This document shows positions 17,601-26,240 of a stretch of 35,785 bases of DNA, in pieces (the first letter of the stretch is position 1; each line of letters begins with the position of its first letter). Under the pieces are notes generated by a model. The model was not told the DNA's origin. It saw only the letters and a program-made list of their open reading frames with translations, and made no database searches. A program made the translations under genes and the position numbers. The stretch comes from Chitinophagaceae bacterium. GTDB taxonomy: Bacteria; Bacteroidota; Bacteroidia; Chitinophagales; Chitinophagaceae. Location: NCBI GenBank assembly GCA_947447465.1, contig CANFKE010000042.1, forward strand, positions 1 through 35,785, in the 5' to 3' direction.

Positions 17601-20600
17601 AACAATAATAACATTGTTTTCTTTGGTGCTGTTCGTGGTAATGTTATTTCAAGTACACCTACCACACTTACAGTTACTTTACCATTAGGAGCAAATTATT
17701 CCAGCATTTCTTATCTCAATGCGCTTAGCCTTTTTGCATGTAATCAGGTAGGCTTCTTCCTGCCTACTTATGACTATGGCTGTTACATTCCGGATAGTTC
17801 TACTTTCAAGCCTAGAGTGGATATGGTTGTTGCCAGTCCATTTGCTCCGGGTGGATCAGCTCCACGTCATGCTAATCTCGGTGATGTTGATGGTGATGGT
17901 AAACCCGATCTGGTAGTATGTACTTACAATACAACTACACCAGGATTAGGTGCGGTAAATATTTACAGAAACATTGGTACCCCTGGTAGTATCATTTATG
18001 ATGTGCCTGTTGTATGCACAACATCAAACGGTGGTGTGAATCTTAAACTTGCTGATCTTGATGGTGATGGTAAGCTGGATATCATCGTTGCTTGTTCCGG
18101 TTCAGGAAGGGTATCTTGTCTGAGAAATACAAGCACAGGGATAGGTAATATTAGTTTTAGTGCTAAACGTGACCTTAATCCGGGTTCAGGCCCTTCAGAG
18201 GTCGCTATTGCAGATTATGATGGTGATGGTAAATTGGATATTGCAGTTGTTACACGTGTAACATCAAATTTCAAAGTATTCCGCAACCAAATGACATCAA
18301 TACCTTCAGGAATATTCCCTGCTAACTTCTTTGGTAGTTCAGCCACTCAATACGATTCATTTGCTATTGGTAGTACCGCGCCGGTTTCATCAGGAAGTAT
18401 TTTCACCGCAGACTTTGATGGCAATGGCGCTGCTGATATAGTAGTAAGCAATACTCAGGATGATAATATCTCTGTATTCCGCAACATATCATCTGGTACC
18501 GGTAATATCAATTTTACCGCTCATCAGGATATTGCAACGGGTGGTGTTAATCCTTCTGAGGTGCAGGCTGCAGATATCAATGGTGATAATTTGCCTGAGA
18601 TAGTAGTCGGTAACTATACATCTCATAATGTTACTGTTTTTGAGAATACTTCTTCGCTCGGCTCGCTTAGCTTTACTCCTAATCTTTACAGTATCGCCGG
18701 TACTCCATATTCAATGGGCTTAGGTGATTTTGATGGAGATGGTAAGGTAGATGTAGTGTTTGGTGAATATACGTCTGATAAGATCGAAATTCTTCATAAC
18801 AATCATTCCGGTCTTCACCTTTCATCAACATCTTTTCAGGTTGGTAATACTTACCTAATGGCTGCCGGGGCTGAACCTCATGGTCTTATAGTTGGAGATA
18901 TTGATGGTGATAAAAAGCCGGATGTTGTTGTTGCTAACTTTGCTGGTAATACCATTTCTACCTTTAAAAATACTTCTACACCGCAGATCAATCCTATAGC
19001 GGGAACAACAGATTCTGTTTGCGTTTCTTCTTCAATTACATTACATAGCCCTCATTGTGCCGGTTCAACTGGATACTGGAGTACCACACAGGGTCATGCA
19101 TCGGTTGCATCAGGTTTGTCTGATACCACTGGTATAGTTACAGGTTTATCTGCAGGTGCGGATACTGTGGTGTACACAGTTGTATATCTTGCTGATTCAA
19201 ATACAGTTAGATTCCCGATAAGTGTAAAGGCATTGGCTGATACAGGTATCATCACTGGTCCTGCAGCAGTCTGCGTCAATGCAACGATAACTTTATCAGA
19301 TACTACTACCGGTGGCATCTGGAGTAGTATCAATATGGCCGTTGCAACAGTTGATGCTGTAACAGGTGTTGTTCATGCTCTAGCATCAGGTGTTACTACT
19401 ATTCTTTATACAACACAATCTTTCAGTTGCGGACCATTGAGCGCTTCGCACGTGGTGACCGTTAACGCTTTGCCTGATGCCGGCACTATCACAGCGTCTG
19501 CTTCCGGTGTTTGTGCGGGTACTTCAATGACCTTGTCTAACCCGGTTACCGGTGGTACATGGATCAACCTGCATCCTGCAATTGCTACAATATCTACTGC
19601 TTCTGCCACCGTGCAGAACTTGGGTGGTGTAGTACCGGGTAATGATACTATATTATATGTAGCCACTACAGCAACATGTGGTAATGATACTGCAAGTGTA
19701 GCTATCATGGTCATCCCTGCTGCAGCGGCTCATACGCCTATCACTGGTACCTTTACTTTCTGTCAGAATGATTCTTCTGCATTGTCTAATGCAGTTGCAG
19801 GTGGTACTTGGTCAACAAGCAACAACACAGTTGCTACGGTCGATCCTGTTACAGGTATCGTTCATGGTATCGCTGCCGGTTCAGATACAGTAAGGTATCT
19901 GGCAATTTATCCTTGTACTACTTTAGATACGTTCGTAGTTATTACGGTTAATCCGCTTCCGGCGTTGGTCACAGTAACAGGCGCAACATCATTATGCGTA
20001 TCTGCTACTACAACATTGATCAATACAGGTGCCGGCGGAGCATGGACAAGCAGCAATAATGCTGTAGCTACAGTAAACGGCTCAGGTGTTGTATTTGGAG
20101 TGTCTGGTGGTAATGTTATTATCACTTATACTATTACTAATTCATGTGGTACTAATGCAGATACTCAGTCTATAGTAGTCAATGCATTGCCTAATATTAC
20201 AGCAGTCGCAGGTGCTTCGGCAATATGCTTGGGTGGATCAACTACATTATCAACTGGCGGAGGTGTCAGCTACTCATGGAGCCCTTCTGCAGGTTTAAAT
20301 AGCACAACAGGAACTCCGATAACAGCTTCTCCGGCAACCGGAACGTCCTATACAGTTACAGGTACGGATATCAATGGCTGTACGAATACTAATTCAGTGA
20401 ACGTTGCTGTCAATGCTATACCTACTGTAACGGCAACTGCCGGAACGGCCACTATCTGCGCGGGCACAAATACTACACTTCAAGGCTCAGGTGCCAGCAC
20501 TTATGTATGGACACCGGCAACTGATATTACTGCAACGACTGGTGCTGTAGTTACATTTACAGGAACAAATACCACAACTTATTCAGTTACAGGAACAGAT

Positions 20601-23600
20601 ATCAATGGTTGTGTCGGCACGGGTAGTGTTACAGTTACCGTTAATATTGTACCTACAGTTACAGCTACATCAGGTGTAACAACCATGTGCGCAGGTAACT
20701 CTACTACATTAGGTGCATTTGGCGCAACAACATATAGCTGGTCGCCTGCTACTGATCTTAGTGCATCTACAGGTGCTACGGTAACATTTAACGGAACCAA
20801 TACGGCTACCTACACTGTTACAGGTTCTAGCCTCGGTTGCAGCAGTACTGCTACTGTTACGGTTACTGTTAATCCATTGCCGAATATCACTGCTAATTCC
20901 GGTTCAGCGTCAGTTTGCGTCGGTTCATCAACAACATTGTCAGCTAATGGCGGTGTAAGCTATACATGGTCTCCTTCTGCTACATTGAGTGCTTCAACAG
21001 GAACTCCTGTAACAGCAACGCCTGCAGCAGCAACTACCTACACTGTTACAGGTATTGATATCAATGGTTGTTCTAATGCAAATACGGTAACAGTTGGTGT
21101 CAATACATTACCTACTGTGTCTGCAGCTGCAGGAACCGGAACGATCTGCGCAGGAAATACGACTACCTTGCAGGGGGCAGGTGCCAATACATACGTATGG
21201 TCGCCTGCATCAGATATTAGCGCGACAACAGGTGCGGTAGTTACATTCACAGGAACGAACACTGCATCTTACACAGTTACAGGAACAGATATAAATGGTT
21301 GTACGGGTACGGGTAGTGTCACAGTAACAGTCAATCCTGTTCCTACGGTTATTGCTACTCCCGGTACAGCTGCTATTTGTACAGGTACTACAACAACTTT
21401 GGGAGCTAATGGTGCTACATCTTATACATGGACACCGGCTACCAATATCAGTGCATCTACCGGTGCAACTGTTACATTCAGCGGAACCAACACTGCTACT
21501 TATACTGTAACAGGGGTTAGTGCAGGATGTAGCGGAACTGCGACGGTTAGTGTTACAGTTAATCCTTTACCAACAGTTACAGCAACTCCGGGTTCTTTCA
21601 TTATTTGCGCAGGTACGAACACTACAATTGCTGCAAATGGTGCTAATACATACGTTTGGACACCGGGAACTGATCTGAGTGCAAGTACAGGTACTCCTGT
21701 TACTTTCTCAGGTTCTGTTACTACAGCTTATACAGTAACAGGAACAGACCTTAACGGATGCTCTGCCGATGCTTCATTGACTATATCTGTCAATCCGCTG
21801 CCAAATGCAGGTACGATCACAGGTACTGCATCTGTATGTGTGGGTGCAACAACTACATTGACAAATACTACTGCAGGTGGTGCAGGCACATGGTCTATGG
21901 CCAATGCTAATGCTACTATTTCTTCAGCAGGTATTGTTACGGGTGTAACAGCAGGAGCTGATATTGCATACTATACCTATACCAACTCATGTGGTACAGA
22001 TGTAGATACTTTCGCAATGACGGTTACTCCATTACCTTTTGCTGATACGATCACAGGTGCTAACGATAGCATGTGTATAGGCAGCACTATGGCACTTACT
22101 GATCCTGTTGCCGGTGGTGTTTGGAGCAGCGTTAATACAACCATTGCTACTATTTCTGCAACAGGTGTGGTTACTCCGGTAGCTGCCGGTGTGGATACCA
22201 TCAGATATATTTATACCAACACTTGCGGTTCAGATACGGCTATCTACCCGATCACAGTTATTGCTACTCCTACAGTTAGTGTAGTTGGTGGTCCGGATAG
22301 TGTCTGCGTAAATGCAACTATAGTATTGACCAACACTACTATTGGTGGCGTATGGACAAGTACCGATACTACTATAGCTAAGATCGATTCTGTTACTGGT
22401 ACTGTAATTGGTATAGCTCAGGGAGTTGTTGTGATGCATTATACATATACCAACTTCTGCGGATTTGCTGATACTACTGATACAGTTTACGTTAATCCAC
22501 TACCATTCGCGGATACCATTCATGGTGGTGTGGATAGTGTATGTATAGGTACTTCATTAACTTTGACAGATCCTGCAATTGGTGGGGTATGGAGCACATC
22601 TGCACCTACCGTAGTAAGTATCAACAGTTCCGGTATTGCTACGGCATTGAGTGCAGGTACAGCTATCATTACTTATGCTGTAACTAACTCTTGTGGTACT
22701 GCCTATGCAGTTGATACAATAGTAGTTAATCCAACTCCGGCACTTACAAGTGCACTCACACAGACAATTTGTAGTGGAACTCCATTCAACTATACACCTT
22801 CAGGTACTCCTCCGGGTGTGTCATTCTCATGGACCAGAGCTGTTGTACCGAATATTACAAATGCAGCTGGTGCAGGTATAGGTAGTATAGGTGAGACTTT
22901 GACAAGTACAGATACCTTAGCGGTGAATGTGATCTATGTTTACTCAGTATCTGCTAATGGTTGTTCAAGCACACAGAACCTCACTGTTAAGGTAAATCCA
23001 TTACCTACATTAAGTAGCGATACATCAATTATAGTATGTAGTGGAAGCCCTATATTATACTTTGCGAAAACAGGGGTTGACTTTACAGTATTTGCATGGA
23101 CTCGTCCTGCGGTTGCTGGTATAACACCTGCAACAGCTTCAGGTTCATTTGTTATCAATGAGACATTGACAAATGTGCCGGGTGTCGTTACTATCCCGGT
23201 AAGCTATGTTTTCACGCTTACAGCATCAGGTTGCGTCAATACACAGACAGTTCATGTTAATGTAGAGCCAGCACCACCAGCACCACCGCAGATCACTACT
23301 ATGTCTCCTCCATTCTTGTGTGCAGGAACCATGTATCAGAACTTCGGTGCAGGCATAATTCCGCCAACAGGTATCAATTACGTTTGGTCTAGCTATAATG
23401 CTCAGGTATGGGCTACCGGTTCTACTGATCAGTATTGCTTGGTCAACTTCACTAATCCGGGTATGTCATGGGTTTACCTTACATCTAATGTGAATGGCTT
23501 CACTTGTACCAGCCGCGATTCGTTTGCCGTAATTGTGAGCAATGATTTTTCTGATCATCCTGATGTATGGTATTTCAATACTGACTTCGTATGTTCTCCA

Positions 23601-24056
23601 AGTGATGAGGGAACTTACCAGTGGGGGTATGATGATGCGTCAACGCTGGATTCAACATTGTTGTCGGGTGAGACCAATCAGAACTACTACAATCCATCAC
23701 CGGATTTCGTGGGCAAATACTATTGGGTGATCACTACTCGTCACGGATGTATGCAGAAGACATACTACAAAACGCCGACAGGTATCAAGAATGTTACCAA
23801 TGGTGGAGTTACTGATGTGAAGATCTATCCTAACCCGAACAATGGTAATTTCAGTGTAAATGTCACATCTGATTATACCGAACAAGGTGTATTGACAGTA
23901 ACTAACATCATGGGCCAGAAAGTAATGGAAGCCAATATGATGACCAACAGAAAGATAGATCTGCAGCTCAATAATGCAGCTGGTATCTACTTTGTCAATG
24001 TAAGCACACCACATGGTAAGTTTACCGGTAAGGTGACTATTACAGGGAATAATTAG
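14664..24056 (+). CDS. giant T9SS-secreted repeat protein (TIG, VCBS/FG-GAP, Ig-like)
   Basis: 3130 residues, likely cell-surface adhesin or structural protein. Signal peptide 1-31 (cleavage after TVA). Block 1 (33-948): IPT/TIG domain, seven VCBS/FG-GAP repeats with calcium-type loops such as DVDGDGKPD, DLDGDGKLD and DFDGDGKFD (about 130-530), then five BIG2-like Ig domains starting near 538, 619, 699, 786 and 865. Block 2 (949-1843) repeats the same order. Next are seven Ig-like domains of about 77 residues (1844-2380), four BIG2-like domains (about 2381-2691), two PKD-like domains (from 2692 and 2782) and a less clear region. The end (3052-3130, KIYPNPNNGNFSV ... GIYFVNV ... GKVTI) is a type A T9SS sorting domain. 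No catalytic domain is seen. Most Ig domains begin with a VC or IC motif. ATG 14676 is an alternative start. It is monocistronic with its own terminator. Confidence 0.93.
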   Translation: MLSNMNKIYTICQRVLFVILLMGSFALSTVAQPVIDSVSPNSAPVGTSVVIYGHGFDAVAVNNIVSFGGVKATVTGGSSTTLSVLVPYSAQYAGVSVLNSLSKQTGSQKGLFLPVYDNSCYISGTDTFKAKINQTITGLNTANPQPRHATIGDVDGDGKPDLIVSTYLSGTPGQGALNIFLNNSSVNGILSYNPTPYICTTSNGGVNVKLADLDGDGKLDIVVAASGSGRISCLRNISTGTGMSGLAFASTYNLNPRVGPSEVAIADFDADGLPDIAVVTYDTSNYYNVKVFRNTITAPIASGGFSTGDFGPGGLGTYDSFAIARNNRFGNPATIAFGDFDGDGKFDLVTSNTSDSTISILRNTSTGVGNINFANHIDYVVGVNPTEVITAEINGDNAIDLVVGYYGDGSNSGGIVVYKNNSTSGNINFTPSVFAVGGSGFNTGVYAVAAGDLNGDGKVDIAGSKDIAHSVAVLQNNSTVGTIAMNAPKLLNTGIGASNQGVTINDIDGDNKPDIIVANIGLNTISIFENIATPDTNSIIGTTDSVCVNAQMNVHSHHCAGAQNFWTIAGSHATIVAGANDSTATITGVSAGIDTVVLKVAYLSDTNYVRYVINVKALADTGNIVGPTSVCTGASMVLTNIASGGIWTSSDPSKATIDTNGVVTITGVAVGSTIISYTNSSFSCGNLSAQHVVTVNLTPNGGTISGASGNCVGGSVTLTASVPGGVWNNVNTSIATMVASGITATLTGNVLGSDSVLYIVTAGSCSDTVQKVLGFIAPSPSSPSLPIGGITNVCVNSSVFLTNGLSGGTWSTVGTSGAATINATTGELFGVSAAVADTMTIRYSVSYGSCGSADTFTLVHINPLPVSGTVTGSNFVYLGYTTTLTTTGASGFNWSSSVPSVATVTNTTPSAIVTGLSLGTTIISYTVSNSCGFASDTQSMAVLAVPTAPTITSVTPSFGIPLVTTVTIGGTGFDASALPNNNNIVFFGAVRGNVISSTPTTLTVTLPLGANYSSISYLNALSLFACNQVGFFLPTYDYGCYIPDSSTFKPRVDMVVASPFAPGGSAPRHANLGDVDGDGKPDLVVCTYNTTTPGLGAVNIYRNIGTPGSIIYDVPVVCTTSNGGVNLKLADLDGDGKLDIIVACSGSGRVSCLRNTSTGIGNISFSAKRDLNPGSGPSEVAIADYDGDGKLDIAVVTRVTSNFKVFRNQMTSIPSGIFPANFFGSSATQYDSFAIGSTAPVSSGSIFTADFDGNGAADIVVSNTQDDNISVFRNISSGTGNINFTAHQDIATGGVNPSEVQAADINGDNLPEIVVGNYTSHNVTVFENTSSLGSLSFTPNLYSIAGTPYSMGLGDFDGDGKVDVVFGEYTSDKIEILHNNHSGLHLSSTSFQVGNTYLMAAGAEPHGLIVGDIDGDKKPDVVVANFAGNTISTFKNTSTPQINPIAGTTDSVCVSSSITLHSPHCAGSTGYWSTTQGHASVASGLSDTTGIVTGLSAGADTVVYTVVYLADSNTVRFPISVKALADTGIITGPAAVCVNATITLSDTTTGGIWSSINMAVATVDAVTGVVHALASGVTTILYTTQSFSCGPLSASHVVTVNALPDAGTITASASGVCAGTSMTLSNPVTGGTWINLHPAIATISTASATVQNLGGVVPGNDTILYVATTATCGNDTASVAIMVIPAAAAHTPITGTFTFCQNDSSALSNAVAGGTWSTSNNTVATVDPVTGIVHGIAAGSDTVRYLAIYPCTTLDTFVVITVNPLPALVTVTGATSLCVSATTTLINTGAGGAWTSSNNAVATVNGSGVVFGVSGGNVIITYTITNSCGTNADTQSIVVNALPNITAVAGASAICLGGSTTLSTGGGVSYSWSPSAGLNSTTGTPITASPATGTSYTVTGTDINGCTNTNSVNVAVNAIPTVTATAGTATICAGTNTTLQGSGASTYVWTPATDITATTGAVVTFTGTNTTTYSVTGTDINGCVGTGSVTVTVNIVPTVTATSGVTTMCAGNSTTLGAFGATTYSWSPATDLSASTGATVTFNGTNTATYTVTGSSLGCSSTATVTVTVNPLPNITANSGSASVCVGSSTTLSANGGVSYTWSPSATLSASTGTPVTATPAAATTYTVTGIDINGCSNANTVTVGVNTLPTVSAAAGTGTICAGNTTTLQGAGANTYVWSPASDISATTGAVVTFTGTNTASYTVTGTDINGCTGTGSVTVTVNPVPTVIATPGTAAICTGTTTTLGANGATSYTWTPATNISASTGATVTFSGTNTATYTVTGVSAGCSGTATVSVTVNPLPTVTATPGSFIICAGTNTTIAANGANTYVWTPGTDLSASTGTPVTFSGSVTTAYTVTGTDLNGCSADASLTISVNPLPNAGTITGTASVCVGATTTLTNTTAGGAGTWSMANANATISSAGIVTGVTAGADIAYYTYTNSCGTDVDTFAMTVTPLPFADTITGANDSMCIGSTMALTDPVAGGVWSSVNTTIATISATGVVTPVAAGVDTIRYIYTNTCGSDTAIYPITVIATPTVSVVGGPDSVCVNATIVLTNTTIGGVWTSTDTTIAKIDSVTGTVIGIAQGVVVMHYTYTNFCGFADTTDTVYVNPLPFADTIHGGVDSVCIGTSLTLTDPAIGGVWSTSAPTVVSINSSGIATALSAGTAIITYAVTNSCGTAYAVDTIVVNPTPALTSALTQTICSGTPFNYTPSGTPPGVSFSWTRAVVPNITNAAGAGIGSIGETLTSTDTLAVNVIYVYSVSANGCSSTQNLTVKVNPLPTLSSDTSIIVCSGSPILYFAKTGVDFTVFAWTRPAVAGITPATASGSFVINETLTNVPGVVTIPVSYVFTLTASGCVNTQTVHVNVEPAPPAPPQITTMSPPFLCAGTMYQNFGAGIIPPTGINYVWSSYNAQVWATGSTDQYCLVNFTNPGMSWVYLTSNVNGFTCTSRDSFAVIVSNDFSDHPDVWYFNTDFVCSPSDEGTYQWGYDDASTLDSTLLSGETNQNYYNPSPDFVGKYYWVITTRHGCMQKTYYKTPTGIKNVTNGGVTDVKIYPNPNNGNFSVNVTSDYTEQGVLTVTNIMGQKVMEANMMTNRKIDLQLNNAAGIYFVNVSTPHGKFTGKVTITGNN

Positions 24057-24077
24057 TGATAGATATTCTTTATAATG

Positions 24078-24115
24078 AATAACAAAAGGTTGCCGATTGG
24101 CAACCTTTTGTTATT
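24078..24115 (+). terminator. terminator after the giant gene
   Basis: Perfect 17-bp stem: AATAACAAAAGGTTGCC (24078-24094), loop GATT, complementary arm 24099-24115, 21 bp after the stop. Confidence 0.9.
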
Positions 24116-24287
24116 ACAGGATTATCTTACAGCATTTACTCTTCCAAAGTCGGCATAAAATATTTTATATTACATCAGATAATTCCTACCTCTCCTCTGG
24201 GAGAATTGGGTGAGGCTTAGTAAGTGCATCTAATTTCAATGTATGATCGAACTGACCTTCAACTGTTTGGATTCGCTCTCAATCAAA

Positions 24288-24311
24288 AAAGCCACCATGA
24301 ATGGTGGCTTT
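24288..24311 (-). terminator. terminator of the minus-strand gene at 24334
   Basis: AAAGCCACCAT (24288-24298) and ATGGTGGCTTT (24301-24311) pair perfectly; on the minus strand the stem is followed by a T run. It lies 22 bp past the stop codon of that gene. Confidence 0.85.
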
Positions 24312-24333
24312 CTAAAAAATATCTGATCTATGA

Positions 24334-24852
24334 TCAATTAGCTACATTCAGATTCACACGGTCTGCCAGCCAACTGCTGCTGATAGGTATCAACCACTTA
24401 TCTAGCAGTTCTTTCTTCGTTTCCACCACATTATTGAATAGTAGGGTAGAACCATCAATGAAGCCCTTATCAATGGCATACTGTACCTGTCCCATTGGCA
24501 GCATATCTGCCTTGCCTTTTCTTAAGAAGGTAAGCATCATACGGTCGAAAAAGTTAACGTCGTATTGGCGCTCCAGGCTTTTGATCACCCTTACCGAACT
24601 GTCAGTGCTGCATCCGCTTACTTTTACGTCGGTCTCATCGGCTATGATCACCACAAATTGTCCGAAAAGTAACTTTGCCCAGCCTTTTACGGGTTCGCCA
24701 TGTGCTTGCCATTGTGTATAGAACTGCAACAATTGCTCATTGATCTCATTCGCTTCCTTTTCTATAAAGGCACGGCTACTCTGGTATATCCATACCCTCG
24801 AATTGTCCGATAGCTCACTAGGTATGATCTCTGTTAATTCCTGAATTTGCAT
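24334..24852 (-). CDS. conserved Bacteroidota protein, often labelled 'ABC transporter ATPase'
   Basis: 172 residues from ATG 24852, chosen because the conserved part begins with SRVWIYQSSRAF shortly after it; an upstream in-frame start at 24933 adds 27 unrelated residues and would sit before a promoter box. It resembles a small family in this phylum with the motifs RVWIYQS.R.F, W.AHG and SGCSTDSSVRVIKSLE, which databases often call 'ABC transporter ATPase'. No Walker A, Walker B or ABC signature is visible, so that name has no support here. Function unknown; presumably cytoplasmic (no signal or membrane segment). An exact -7 box TAACTTTG lies 5 nt upstream. It is divergent from queA. Confidence 0.85.
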   Translation of the reverse strand: MQIQELTEIIPSELSDNSRVWIYQSSRAFIEKEANEINEQLLQFYTQWQAHGEPVKGWAKLLFGQFVVIIADETDVKVSGCSTDSSVRVIKSLERQYDVNFFDRMMLTFLRKGKADMLPMGQVQYAIDKGFIDGSTLLFNNVVETKKELLDKWLIPISSSWLADRVNLNVAN

Positions 24853-24857
24853 GAGTG

Positions 24858-24865
24858 CAAAGTTA
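24858..24865 (-). promoter_or_regulatory. -7 box immediately before the gene at 24852
   Basis: On the minus strand TAACTTTG is an exact TAnnTTTG match, followed by CACTC and the ATG. The same TTTGCAC continuation occurs before lptE. No -33 TTTG was seen. Confidence 0.5.
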
Positions 24866-24996
24866 CGGCAGAAATGGCCATTCAGGGAGGCCTTTTGTAT
24901 TGAATTATACGGTTTTAACAATAGCGAAATCAATTGTAATATCTATGAATATCTGTGTCAATACAAAAAATACTCGTTATTAACTAAAAAAATCGG

Positions 24997-25004
24997 TAAC
25001 TTCG
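24997..25004 (+). promoter_or_regulatory. -7-like box of queA
   Basis: TAACTTCG, one base from consensus, followed by CAC and a leader of about 22 nt before the ATG at 25033. Confidence 0.4.
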
Positions 25005-25032
25005 CACACTTTTAAAACATCTTTTCTTTCTT

Positions 25033-26082
25033 ATGAAGTTGTCGCAATTTAAGTTCGAATTACCGTTAAATCTCATAGCACAACACCCCGCTAAAAAACG
25101 TGAAGAAAGCCGCCTTATGGTGGTTGACCGAGCTACCGGCAAAATAGAACATAAAGTTTTTAAAGATGTTCTCGGCTATTTTCATGACAAGGACGTAATG
25201 GTGGTGAATAACACCAAGGTATTCCCTGCTCGTCTGTATGGTCGTAAAGAAAAGACCGGTGCAAAGATCGAAGTATTCCTTTTGCGCGAGTTGAACAAGC
25301 CTAACCATCTTTGGGATGTTATAGTTGATCCTGCACGTAAGATACGTGTGGGTAACAAGTTGTATTTTGGTGATAACGATGAGTTGGTAGCAGAGGTAAT
25401 AGATAATACTACTTCTCGCGGCCGTACTATCCGTTTCTTATTCGATGGTACAGATCAGGAGTTCCGCAATATGCTGGATATTCTTGGAGAAACACCATTG
25501 CCTAAATACATCAAGCGCAAGCCTGAAGAAGAAGATAAGGAGCGTTACCAGACAGTTTATGCTAAGTACGAAGGTGCTGTAGCTGCACCAACTGCAGGTA
25601 TGCACTTTAGCCGTGAGTTGATCAAGCGACTGGAAATAGTGGGTGTTAAGTTTGCTGAAGCTACTTTACACACAGGTTTGGGTACTTTCCGCCCCATTGA
25701 AGTAGAAGATCTGTCTAAACACAAAATGGATGCTGAATACTTTAAGGTAGATGAGTACGCAGCCAATATTGTGAATAAAGCTAAGCTGGAAAAACGCCAC
25801 GTTTGCTCTGTAGGTACTACTACAATGCGTGCGCTCGAAAGTTCAGTAACTGCTCAGGGTTTGTTGAAGCCGGAAGAAGGTTGGACCAACTTGTTCATAC
25901 ATCCTCCTTACGAATTCTCTATCGCAGATTCATTGATCACTAACTTCCACTTGCCTAAGACCAGTCTGATGATCATGGCATGTGCTTTTGCAGGATTTGA
26001 TCTGATGATGCATACTTACGAAACAGCTATCAAGGAAAAATATCGCTTCTTCAGCTATGGAGATGCCATGTTGATCATCTAG
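25033..26082 (+). CDS. queA: S-adenosylmethionine:tRNA ribosyltransferase-isomerase
   Basis: Transfers and isomerises the ribosyl part of SAM onto 7-aminomethyl-7-deazaguanine at tRNA position 34, making epoxyqueuosine. 349 residues, full length. Family motifs in order: [23 protein letters not shown] at the start, [15 protein letters not shown], the AAPTAGMHF segment, [24 protein letters not shown] and the C-terminal [20 protein letters not shown]. No other queuosine genes are nearby. A terminator follows 23 bp after the stop, so it is probably transcribed alone. Confidence 0.97.
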   Translation: MKLSQFKFELPLNLIAQHPAKKREESRLMVVDRATGKIEHKVFKDVLGYFHDKDVMVVNNTKVFPARLYGRKEKTGAKIEVFLLRELNKPNHLWDVIVDPARKIRVGNKLYFGDNDELVAEVIDNTTSRGRTIRFLFDGTDQEFRNMLDILGETPLPKYIKRKPEEEDKERYQTVYAKYEGAVAAPTAGMHFSRELIKRLEIVGVKFAEATLHTGLGTFRPIEVEDLSKHKMDAEYFKVDEYAANIVNKAKLEKRHVCSVGTTTMRALESSVTAQGLLKPEEGWTNLFIHPPYEFSIADSLITNFHLPKTSLMIMACAFAGFDLMMHTYETAIKEKYRFFSYGDAMLII

Positions 26083-26105
26083 TAGTGATTAACTGATAAT
26101 ACTTG

Positions 26106-26131
26106 AACAGCGCACTAATTGGTGCGCTGTT
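26106..26131 (+). terminator. terminator after queA
   Basis: AACAGCGCAC (26106-26115), loop TAATTG, GTGCGCTGTT (26122-26131), then TTGCTTT. Confidence 0.85.
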
Positions 26132-26225
26132 TTGCTTTAATAAATCGCTTGTTGTTGGTCTCTCACCAATGATCGTCCGGATGGGCATCTTCTGCCGATG
26201 CATAGGTTATTAAGCTGCTACTCCT

Positions 26226-26233
26226 TAATTTTA
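26226..26233 (+). promoter_or_regulatory. -7-like box of nadE
   Basis: TAATTTTA, one base from consensus, separated from the ATG at 26241 by 7 nt (CCTCGTC). Confidence 0.4.
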
Positions 26234-26240
26234 CCTCGTC

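Noticed and set aside
20193..21804. Regular repeats of about 230 bp that could suggest a CRISPR-like or satellite array
   Set aside because: They are in-frame, code for Ig-like domains and differ mainly at synonymous sites; there are no short identical repeats with unique spacers.
14664..24056. Several open frames of 60-140 codons on the minus strand inside the giant gene
   Set aside because: They mirror the Thr/Val/Gly-rich repeats of the coding strand, lack start signals, and repeat with the domain period.
24188..24218. CCTCTCCTCTGGGAGAATTG...GTGAGGC, a fold-back resembling a short motif I remember from other Bacteroidota intergenic regions
   Set aside because: Only one copy in the window and the stem is short; it cannot be called a repeat family from this sequence.
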